41,940 nt of DNA from FEN-1219 sp035644475 (GTDB lineage Bacteria; Pseudomonadota; Gammaproteobacteria; Steroidobacterales; Rariloculaceae). The notes beneath the pieces were generated by a model. The model searched no databases. It was not told the origin of the DNA and saw only the letters and a program-made list of their open reading frames with translations. This document shows positions 7,974-14,453 of the stretch, piece by piece (within the stretch, counting starts at the first letter, position 1; each line of letters begins with the position of its first letter). The position numbers were made by a program, and so were the translations under genes. Location: positions 1 through 41,940 of the forward strand of contig DASQOL010000105.1 in assembly GCA_035644475.1 (NCBI GenBank). Reading direction: 5' to 3'.

Positions 7974-8606
7974 TCAGCGGGGGGCGGTGGAGAGGACGCG
8001 TTCGGCGGCGGCGCGGACCGCGTCGTCGGCGGTGCGCTGGACGGGGGCGCCGCCCATGATGGCGGTGAGTTGGGCGAGCGCGGCGTCGAAATTGTCGTTG
8101 ATGACCACGTGGTCGAATTCGGGCCAGTGCGTCATGTCGGCGACGGAGTCGCGGAGGCGGCGCTGGATGGTGGCCTCGGTGTCGGTGGCGCGGCCGCGCA
8201 GGCGACGTTCGAGCTCGGCGACGTTTGGGGGCAGGATGAAGATGCTGCGCGCCGCGGGCGCTCGCTCGCGTACCTGGCGCGCGCCCTGCCAGTCGATCTC
8301 GAGCAGCACGGAGTCGCCGCCGGCGAGTAGCCCCTCAACGTGCTCTCGGCCGGTGCCGTACCAGTTGTCGAAGACCCGCGCGTGCTCGAGAAACGCGTCG
8401 CGCCGCACCATGTCTTGAAACGTCGGCACGTCGACGAAGAAGTAATCGCGGCCGTCGATCTCGGAGCTGCGGCGCGTGCGCGTCGTATAGGAGATCGAGA
8501 ACTTGAGGCGCGACTCGCGCTCGAGCAGCGCGCGAGCGAGCGAGGTCTTGCCCGCGCCGGACGGCGCCGCCATCACCCAGAGCCGGCCGCGGACGTCGCG
8601 AGGCAT
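7974..8606 (-). CDS. gmk: Guanylate kinase
   Basis: Gmk phosphorylates GMP to GDP with ATP in the cytoplasm. The 210-residue product has the P-loop APSGAGKTSL near residue 14, the GMP-binding block SISYTTRTRR followed by DGRDYFFV, and the LLEIDWQGARQV segment, all diagnostic. The ATG start gives normal length. It lies two bases downstream of yicC and upstream of rpoZ and spoT, so guanine nucleotide supply, transcription and ppGpp turnover are linked in one minus-strand unit, although a palindromic element now interrupts the gmk-rpoZ junction. Confidence 0.97.
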   Translation of the reverse strand: MPRDVRGRLWVMAAPSGAGKTSLARALLERESRLKFSISYTTRTRRSSEIDGRDYFFVDVPTFQDMVRRDAFLEHARVFDNWYGTGREHVEGLLAGGDSVLLEIDWQGARQVRERAPAARSIFILPPNVAELERRLRGRATDTEATIQRRLRDSVADMTHWPEFDHVVINDNFDAALAQLTAIMGGAPVQRTADDAVRAAAERVLSTAPR

Positions 8607-8608
8607 GG

Positions 8609-9475
8609 CTACTCGAGATTTTGAACCTGTTCGCGCATCTGCTCGATCTGCACCTTGAGCTCGACGGCGGCGCGAGTCAGCGCTTCGTCCTGAACCTTCG
8701 AGGCGAATGTGTTGGCCTCGCGATTGAGCTCCTGGATCACGAAGTCGAGCCTGCGGCCGACGGGCTCGTCGCGTGCGAGCACGCCGCGCAGCTCCACGAT
8801 GTGCGTCGTGAGCCGGTCGACCTCCTCGGACACGTCGAGCCGTTGGGCGAGCAGTACGAGCTCCTGCTCGATGCGCTCCGGCTGGGCCTGGACGTCGAGC
8901 CTCTGCAAACGCTCGCGAAGCTTATCGCGATAGCGCGTCTGTGCGCCGTCGAGCAACGGCCGCACATCGGCGAGCAACGCGCTGATCGCGATGTTGCGCT
9001 TCTCGAGGTGCTCGCCGATCCGCTCGCCTTCGCGCCGGCGACTCGCCTGCAGCGCATCGAGCGCGGTACGCAGCCCGGTCTTGACGGGCTCGCCGAGCGC
9101 CGCGAGCTTGAGCTGCGGCTCGCGCAGCACACCGGGCGAGCGTAACACTTCACCCACGGACAGCGGACGAGCCTCCGGAAAAACCGCGCGCACGCCGTCT
9201 TCGAGAGCGCGCAGATCCCGGAGCCCGTCCTCGAACAACGTCGTCTCGGGGAGCTCGCCCGCGGCCGCCACGACTTTCAGAGTGCAATCGACTTTGCCGC
9301 GTTTCAGCTGGCCCGAGACGAGGTCGCGACACTCGGGCTCGAACGCCCGGGCCTCCTCGGGCAAACGGAAGCCGAGCTCGAGGAAACGGTGATTGACGCT
9401 GCGGATCTCCCACACCAAGCGAAACGGCGGGAGCAGCGTCTCGGCGGTGGCGAATCCGGTCATGCTGTGAGGCAT
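8609..9475 (-). CDS. yicC: YicC family endoribonuclease
   Basis: This 288-residue protein begins MPHSMTGFATAE, the standard YicC N-terminus, and ends with the conserved C-terminal domain containing DFVIQELNREANTFASK. E. coli YicC is an endoribonuclease involved in small-RNA turnover. The ATG at 9475 was chosen over longer extensions because family members start with a short MxxSMTGFA segment; upstream codons are not family-like. A second ATG at 9463 is possible. It is followed two bases later by gmk. The gene is divergent from the PP2C-rph-rdgB unit, with a 182-bp shared gap. Confidence 0.94.
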   Translation of the reverse strand: MPHSMTGFATAETLLPPFRLVWEIRSVNHRFLELGFRLPEEARAFEPECRDLVSGQLKRGKVDCTLKVVAAAGELPETTLFEDGLRDLRALEDGVRAVFPEARPLSVGEVLRSPGVLREPQLKLAALGEPVKTGLRTALDALQASRRREGERIGEHLEKRNIAISALLADVRPLLDGAQTRYRDKLRERLQRLDVQAQPERIEQELVLLAQRLDVSEEVDRLTTHIVELRGVLARDEPVGRRLDFVIQELNREANTFASKVQDEALTRAAVELKVQIEQMREQVQNLE

Positions 9476-9657
9476 TCGATTGAGTCCGTGCGGCGTTTCG
9501 GCCAATCTTGTGCGCCGTTTTCGGGCGGTCGGATCCGAGTGTACATGAGCACGCGCCGTACCGGCGGCGACCGTTGGCCGCTCGGTCGCGGACCGCGCGC
9601 CACCGGCAACGACGGTGGAACGGGTAAGATGATGGGACAAGGTGGGCGAGAGAATTC

Positions 9658-10404
9658 GTGCGCGTCGACTATGCAAAGTTGAGTCTCGCCGGGAATCGGC
9701 CGGAGAACCAGGATCGCGTCGACGTCGTCGCGCACAGCGACGCGCTGTTGCTCATGGTCGTGGACGGAATGGGCGGACACGCACACGGCGCGCGCGCCGC
9801 GGAGGTCACCGTCAATACGCTCAAGGAATGCTTCGCCGAGATGACCCTGCCGGTGTTCGACCCGCAAGGATTCCTCACGCTCTCGCTGGCCCGCGCCCAC
9901 GACCGCGTCGTGCGCTTGGGCGACGGCGTCGCGCTCGATCACAAGCCGCGCGCGACTTGCGCCGTGTGTCTCGTCCAGGACTCGGGCTCCTATTGGGCTC
10001 ACGTCGGCGACAGCCGCGTCTATCTGTTGCGCGCGGGGGCCGTGCGCGAGCGCACGCGGGATCACAGCCACGTGGAGCTGCTGTTGCGCGAAGGCTTGAT
10101 CGCCGAGACCGAGATGCGCACGCATCCGATGCGCAATTTCGTCGAATGCTGCATCGGGGGCGACGTGCCGCTGCCGGACATGAGCATCACGTCGCGCAAG
10201 CGGCTCGCCGCCGGCGACATGCTGCTCGTGTGCACCGACGGTCTGTGGTCCGGGCTCGAGGACCCTGCTATTGCCGAGATCTCGCGCGACGACAAAGAAC
10301 CCCTCGAAAAAGCGCTGCGCTCGCTCGCCGAGCGCGCGGTAGCGCGCAACTCGCCCTACAGCGACAACACGAGCGCGGCAGCAGTCCGCTGGGTTGCCGA
10401 GTGA
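9658..10404 (+). CDS. PP2C-family protein Ser/Thr phosphatase
   Basis: The 248-residue protein is a compact bacterial PP2C phosphatase (Stp1/PrpC type), a metal-dependent enzyme that removes phosphate from Ser/Thr. The family motifs are in order: GNRPENQDR, VDGMGGHAHG, GDSRVYLLR, a late TDGLWSGL and the final DN, so all metal-ligand Asp residues appear present. Start is GTG at 9658. Its TGA overlaps the rph ATG (TGATG), which implies translational coupling. Such phosphatases often sit beside a Ser/Thr kinase gene, but no kinase is encoded in this window, so its substrate is unknown. Confidence 0.92.
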   Translation: MRVDYAKLSLAGNRPENQDRVDVVAHSDALLLMVVDGMGGHAHGARAAEVTVNTLKECFAEMTLPVFDPQGFLTLSLARAHDRVVRLGDGVALDHKPRATCAVCLVQDSGSYWAHVGDSRVYLLRAGAVRERTRDHSHVELLLREGLIAETEMRTHPMRNFVECCIGGDVPLPDMSITSRKRLAAGDMLLVCTDGLWSGLEDPAIAEISRDDKEPLEKALRSLAERAVARNSPYSDNTSAAAVRWVAE

Positions 10405-11135
10405 TGGAGAGAGCGATCAAACGGCCTAGCGGACGCCGTCCGGACGAGCTGCGCCCGGTGCGGTTCACGCCGCGCTTTACGCGCCATCCAGAGGGCTCCG
10501 TGCTCGCGGAGTTCGGTGACACCCGCGTGCTCTGCACCGCCTCGATCGAGCCGAAAGTGCCGCCGTTCCTCAAGGGCAAGCAGCAAGGCTGGGTAACCGC
10601 CGAGTACGGGATGCTGCCGCGGGCTACGCACACGCGCACGCCGCGCGAGGCCAGCAAGGGCAAGCAGGGCGGACGTACGCTCGAGATCCAGCGGTTGATC
10701 GGCCGTAGCCTGCGCGCGGTCGTCGACCGCGGAGCCTTGGGCGAGCACACGATCACGATCGACTGCGACGTGCTGCAGGCCGACGGCGGCACTCGGACGG
10801 CCGCGATTTCCGGCGGCTACCTCGCGTTGGTGCTGGCGGCCGCCGAGCTCACCAGGACCGGCAAGATCGCGCGCAATCCGATCCACGGGCAGATCGCGGC
10901 GGTGTCGGTCGGCATCTTCGACGGGATTCCGATCCTCGACCTCGACTACGCCGAAGACTCGGCGGCCGAGACCGACATGAACGTCGTGATGAACGAGGCC
11001 GGCGGCTTCGTCGAGATCCAAGGGACGGCCGAGGGGCATGCGCTGCAGCGGGGCGAGCTCGAGCAGCTGCTCGACTTTGCGCACCGCGGCATCAAGCACC
11101 TGCTGGCGGCGCAGGCCGCAGTGCTCGGCGCGTGA
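10404..11135 (+). CDS. rph: Ribonuclease PH
   Basis: RNase PH is a phosphate-dependent 3' exoribonuclease that trims tRNA precursors. The 243-residue product starts MERAIKRPSGRRPDELRPV and carries FLKGKQQGWVTAEYGMLPRA, RTLEIQRLIGRSLRAVVD and CDVLQADGGTRTAAISGG, all characteristic. The ATG overlaps the phosphatase stop, and the rph stop overlaps the rdgB GTG, so three genes are tightly coupled. An open frame extends upstream of this ATG but only overlaps the phosphatase gene and is not family-like. Confidence 0.97.
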   Translation: MERAIKRPSGRRPDELRPVRFTPRFTRHPEGSVLAEFGDTRVLCTASIEPKVPPFLKGKQQGWVTAEYGMLPRATHTRTPREASKGKQGGRTLEIQRLIGRSLRAVVDRGALGEHTITIDCDVLQADGGTRTAAISGGYLALVLAAAELTRTGKIARNPIHGQIAAVSVGIFDGIPILDLDYAEDSAAETDMNVVMNEAGGFVEIQGTAEGHALQRGELEQLLDFAHRGIKHLLAAQAAVLGA

Positions 11136-11767
11136 CCGCGCGCTGGGTCATCGCCAGCGGCAACCGAGGCAAGCTCGCGGAGCTCACGGCGCTGCTCGCC
11201 GCGGCCGACTTGGGTCCGCTCGAGCTCGTCGCACAAACGGATCTCGGCGTTCCTCCGGCGGACGAAACCGCGATCACCTTTCTCGAGAACGCGCTTGCCA
11301 AGGCGCGTCACGCGGCCCGGCACACCGGTCTACCTGCGATCGCCGACGACTCCGGGCTCGCGGTCGCGGCGCTCGGCGGCGCGCCCGGCGTCCGCTCGGC
11401 CCGCTTCGCGGGCGCGGCGGCGAACGATCGGGCCAACGTCGCGAAGCTGCTCGACGCCCTCGACGGAGTGCCCCCCGGCCGGCGCGCCGCGCGCTTTCAT
11501 TGCGTTCTCGTCGCCCTCGAGCGCGAGGACGATCCCGCGCCCGTGGTCGCCAGCGGCGAATGGGACGGCGAGATCGCGTTGCGGCCGGCCGGCGTCGCGG
11601 GCTTCGGTTATGACCCCGTGTTCCTCGATCCGCGGCTCGGGAAGACTGCCGCCGAGCTACCAGCGGCCGTCAAGAATGAGCTCAGTCATCGGGGCCAAGC
11701 GCTGCGCCGGCTGGTCGCGGGCCTGCGCGAGCGGCGGTCCGGCGGGCGCCCAAACACCGGCCGCTGA
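11132..11767 (+). CDS. rdgB: XTP/dITP pyrophosphatase (RdgB/Ham1)
   Basis: RdgB hydrolyses non-canonical purine triphosphates (dITP, XTP) to monophosphates and so keeps them out of DNA and RNA. The 211-residue protein has the family N-terminus WVIASGNRGKLAEL, the core ETAITFLENALAKARHAA, the active-site segment AIADDSGLAVAALGGAPGV and the late GFGYDPVF. It starts with GTG overlapping the rph stop (GTGA). The heme-related gene hemW that often follows rph-rdgB in gammaproteobacteria is absent; a 328-bp AT-rich gap follows instead. Confidence 0.96.
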   Translation: MTARWVIASGNRGKLAELTALLAAADLGPLELVAQTDLGVPPADETAITFLENALAKARHAARHTGLPAIADDSGLAVAALGGAPGVRSARFAGAAANDRANVAKLLDALDGVPPGRRAARFHCVLVALEREDDPAPVVASGEWDGEIALRPAGVAGFGYDPVFLDPRLGKTAAELPAAVKNELSHRGQALRRLVAGLRERRSGGRPNTGR

Positions 11768-11843
11768 GCCGTCTTATACACACCGTTCCGCGCCGATAAC
11801 GAAAATAAGCCTCTTGCAGCGCTTTCCTCCGAGCAGAGCTGCG

Positions 11844-11987
11844 GATCAGCGTGCAGCTCGTTGATATTGTTATAAACCGATCCATTGATCGTTTTTTGAC
11901 CAAAACCGCCAAAACTGTTTCGGGACGAGCACCGCGCTGCGGGCACCAGCGGATCTCCACAGAGTTATGCACAGATTTTGTGGATAA
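11844..11987. other. oriC-like region: AT-rich tract, GATC cluster and DnaA-box-like sites
   Basis: The 328-bp gap between rdgB and rpmE contains an AT-rich tract (about 11861-11917) in otherwise GC-rich DNA. It includes GATCGTTTTTTG, which resembles the GATC-starting 13-mers of enterobacterial origins. Four GATC sites lie within 112 bp (11844, 11879, 11887, 11952). Two sequences fit the DnaA-box consensus TTATNCACA: TTATGCACA (11965-11973) and, inverted, TGTGGATAA (11979-11987, a perfect box); a weaker TCTCCACA precedes them. Gene direction also changes from mostly minus to mostly plus near 9.6 kb. No dnaA, dnaN or mnmG gene is in the window, so a DnaA-controlled site other than the origin is an equal possibility. 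Confidence 0.45.
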
Positions 11988-12042
11988 GGCCGCGACGGGC
12001 GTTCAGGCCTGTCCTATTGAAATCGAGGCGCGGCGGGTCAAC

Positions 12043-12071
12043 TTGTCTTCGGGTCAAGAGGGCAGTATCCT
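12043..12071 (+). promoter_or_regulatory. Probable sigma70 promoter of rpmE
   Basis: TTGTCT (12043-12048), a 17-bp spacer and TATCCT (12066-12071) give a plausible -35/-10 pair. Transcription would start near 12078, about 18 bases before the rpmE ATG, leaving room for the GGAG site at about 12084. Confidence 0.5.
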
Positions 12072-12095
12072 CTCGCGCCCGCCCGGAGCCGCACC

Positions 12096-12308
12096 ATGAA
12101 GCCAGAGATCCATCCCGCCTACACTGATATCAAGGTCATTTGTAGCTGCGGCAACGAATTCACTACGCGCTCAACGCTCGGCCAGGACCTGCACGTCGAA
12201 GTGTGCTCGTCGTGCCATCCTTTCTACACGGGCAAGCAAAAGATCGTCGACAGCGGCGGACGCGTCGACAAATTCCGCAAGCGCTACAGCAAGCAGGCGT
12301 CGACCTGA
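12096..12308 (+). CDS. rpmE: 50S ribosomal protein L31
   Basis: This 70-residue protein starts MKPEIHPAYTDIKVICSCGN and contains CSSCHPFYTGKQK and GGRVDKFRKRY, the L31 signature. Four cysteines (CSC near residue 16 and CSSC near residue 37) mark the zinc-binding C+ form rather than the zinc-free paralogue made under zinc starvation. Start ATG has a GGAG site at a normal distance. It stands alone between the oriC-like gap and gltA. Confidence 0.96.
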   Translation: MKPEIHPAYTDIKVICSCGNEFTTRSTLGQDLHVEVCSSCHPFYTGKQKIVDSGGRVDKFRKRYSKQAST

Positions 12309-12380
12309 CGTCCAAGCTCCGAGCCTCGCCGAATCCAGGCGACTCGAACGCAGCCTCGGCGATCGCGCCGCGATAGGCGC

Positions 12381-12389
12381 TGCTATACT
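12381..12389 (+). promoter_or_regulatory. Possible extended -10 promoter of gltA
   Basis: TGCTATACT is an extended -10 element (TG-N-TATACT). No good -35 hexamer lies 17 bp upstream, as often seen with extended -10 promoters. It would give a 5' leader of about 118 bases before gltA. Evidence is motif only. Confidence 0.4.
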
Positions 12390-12514
12390 CGAGCCTCCGC
12401 ATTGCGTGGTCGATCGCCGGTCGGCGCGCGCGAAGCCTAGCGACCGAGTCCCGCCCCACTCTGTCCGTTCCGCGGCCGGGGCGTCATAGCCCTTAAGCCT
12501 CGCGGGTACCCTGC

Positions 12515-13816
12515 ATGACGGACAAGCAGTTCAAGCTCATCGACCCGGATTCGAAGACCGAGGTCGGGCTACCGGTTCGCGTGCCCACGCTCGGCCCGAA
12601 CGTCATCGAGGTGTCACACCTCTACGCCGAGCACGGCGTCTTCACCTACGACCCGAGCTTCGCGGCCACGGCGAGCTGCCAGAGCGCGATCACGTACATC
12701 GACGGCGAGGCCGGCGTGCTGCTGTACCGGGGCTACCCGATCGAGCAGCTCGCGGAACTGTCGAGCTTCCTCGAGGTGTCGTACCTGCTGCTCCACGGCG
12801 AGTTGCCGACGGATGAGCAGCTCGGCGAGTTCGACCAGAACATCCGCACGCACACGATGATCAACGAGTCGCTGCTGCGGTTCTTCAACGGCTTCCACTA
12901 CAACGCCCATCCGATGGCGATGGTGAGCGGCGTGGTCGCCTCGATGTCGGCGTTCTATCACGACAGCACCGACATCCGTAACCCGCAGGATCGCGACATG
13001 TTCGCGCACCGCATCATGGCGAAGCTGCCGACGATCGCCGCGGCCGCGTACAAGCACTCGCTGGGGCAACCCTTCGTCTATCCGCAAAATCGGCTCGACT
13101 ACTGCAGCAACCTGCTGCACATGTTCTTCGCTGTGCCGTCGGACGAGTATGGGGTGAACCCGGTTGCCGCCGAGGCGCTCGACCTCTTGTTCATCTTGCA
13201 CGCCGATCACGAGCAGAACTGCAGCACGTCGACGGTGCGGCTCGCAGGCAGCTCCGGCACGAATCCGTACTCTGCAATCGCGGCCGGCATGTCGGCGCTC
13301 TGGGGACCGGCGCACGGGGGCGCCAACGAGGCCGTGATCAACATGCTCGAGCAGATCGGCCGCGCCGATCAGATCGGCAAGTACCTCGCCAAGGCGAAGG
13401 ACAAGAACGATCCGTTCCGCCTAATGGGCTTCGGCCACCGGGTGTACAAGAGCTATGACCCGCGTGCCGCGATCATCAGGAAGATGTGCCACCGCGTGCT
13501 CGAAAAGCTGGGCCACGCGAGCGACCAGCCGCTATTCGAGCTCGCGCTCAAGCTCGAGGAGCACGCGCTCAAGGACGAGTACTTCATCGCGAAGAATCTC
13601 TACCCGAACGTCGACTTCTATTCGGGCATCATCTACCGCGCGCTCGGCATTCCAAAGTCGATGTTCACGGTGATGTTCGCGATCGCGCGCTGCGTCGGCT
13701 GGGTTACACACTGGCGCGAGATGGTCGCCGATCCGGACACGCGCATCGGCCGCCCGCGCCAGCTCTACGTCGGGCACAACCGCCGGGAATACGTGCCCAT
13801 CACCAAGCGCGAGTAA
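12515..13816 (+). CDS. gltA: Citrate synthase (type II, hexameric class)
   Basis: GltA condenses oxaloacetate and acetyl-CoA to citrate, the entry step of the TCA cycle. The 433-residue length matches the gammaproteobacterial allosteric class. The three catalytic residues are visible: His267 in WGPAHGGANEA, His308 in GFGHRVYK and Asp367 in YPNVDFYSG. LHADHEQNCSTSTVR and DTRIGRPRQLYVG are further signatures. The ATG at 12515 gives a normal N-terminus (MTDKQFKLIDPDS), but no strong Shine-Dalgarno site is visible. It is convergent with the next gene, with only nine bases between the stops. Confidence 0.98.
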   Translation: MTDKQFKLIDPDSKTEVGLPVRVPTLGPNVIEVSHLYAEHGVFTYDPSFAATASCQSAITYIDGEAGVLLYRGYPIEQLAELSSFLEVSYLLLHGELPTDEQLGEFDQNIRTHTMINESLLRFFNGFHYNAHPMAMVSGVVASMSAFYHDSTDIRNPQDRDMFAHRIMAKLPTIAAAAYKHSLGQPFVYPQNRLDYCSNLLHMFFAVPSDEYGVNPVAAEALDLLFILHADHEQNCSTSTVRLAGSSGTNPYSAIAAGMSALWGPAHGGANEAVINMLEQIGRADQIGKYLAKAKDKNDPFRLMGFGHRVYKSYDPRAAIIRKMCHRVLEKLGHASDQPLFELALKLEEHALKDEYFIAKNLYPNVDFYSGIIYRALGIPKSMFTVMFAIARCVGWVTHWREMVADPDTRIGRPRQLYVGHNRREYVPITKRE

Positions 13817-13825
13817 ATAGGTCTT

Positions 13826-14440
13826 CTAGACGTCGGCGGCGAGCAGCGCGATCACGGCATCCCGGCCGGCGCGGCGCATCGGCCGTCGATCGACGGGCGA
13901 GAGCGGCGCGTGATGCGCGCCGCGCTCCGGAAATACGATCACCTCGACGAGCTCGCCGTCGCGCACGAAGCTGAAGCCGGGGAGCTGCTCGACGCGCTGC
14001 CCGCCGAAGCGATAGCGCCGATGGACGTCGCGCGGGCTGACGCCGCGGGTCGCGAGCTCGGCGGCCACGAGCTCCGGCGAGTCCGCGAACGCGTGCAGCT
14101 CGACGGCCGAGTTGAGCGTGACCGTGCCCGCGAGCACCGCGCCGACCAAGCGCGGCCGGAACGCCTCGAGCTGCTCCATGACGTCTGCGGCCAAACGGCG
14201 CAACGAGCCCAGTCTGCGGTCGTGGCTCGCCGGCGCGAAGATCCGTTGCCGCTCGGCGAGGCACTCTTGAATACGACTGTTGCTCGGCAGCACCCCCGCG
14301 TGGGAGATGCCCAGCCGCTCCGCCGCCTTGCGTTTCGCCAGGCCGTAGTCGTCGATGCCGTTCTCCGCCATGAGCCGCGCGGCTTCCTGCGCGAGCTGCT
14401 CACGCAGCTCTAGCGACGCCGGAGACTTACGCGCGCCCAT
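13826..14440 (-). CDS. Conserved hypothetical protein (often misnamed as a Mur ligase)
   Basis: The function of this 204-residue soluble protein is not known. Its layout matches a conserved family I recall from Xanthomonas-like and related gammaproteobacteria: a helical N-terminal region (QEAARLMAENGIDDYGLAKR, then KAAERLG), a middle block RPRLVGAVLAGTV, then VELHAFADSPE and a C-terminal PLSPVDRRPMRRA. Relatives are sometimes labelled UDP-N-acetylmuramate-alanine ligase, but no Mur-ligase ATP-binding motif is present. The alternation of RLVGxVLxGT and VELHxFAD faintly resembles the nucleotidyltransferase fold, which is only a suggestion. The gene lies 13 bases downstream of the PBP1A gene stop on the same strand. 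Confidence 0.8.
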   Translation of the reverse strand: MGARKSPASLELREQLAQEAARLMAENGIDDYGLAKRKAAERLGISHAGVLPSNSRIQECLAERQRIFAPASHDRRLGSLRRLAADVMEQLEAFRPRLVGAVLAGTVTLNSAVELHAFADSPELVAAELATRGVSPRDVHRRYRFGGQRVEQLPGFSFVRDGELVEVIVFPERGAHHAPLSPVDRRPMRRAGRDAVIALLAADV

Positions 14441-14453
14441 CGACCGTCGGCCG

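Noticed and set aside
9642..10403. Upstream extension of the rph reading frame
   Set aside because: The added residues are Arg-rich, non-family sequence lying entirely over the phosphatase gene; the ATG at 10404 gives the normal RNase PH start.
11851..12099. 82-codon plus-strand frame in the rdgB-rpmE gap
   Set aside because: It runs through the AT-rich tract and DnaA-box-like sites, has no family features and overlaps the rpmE start.
13826..14440. Naming this gene UDP-N-acetylmuramate--alanine ligase
   Set aside because: At 204 residues it is far too short, and it lacks the Mur-ligase ATP-binding GxGKT-type motif.
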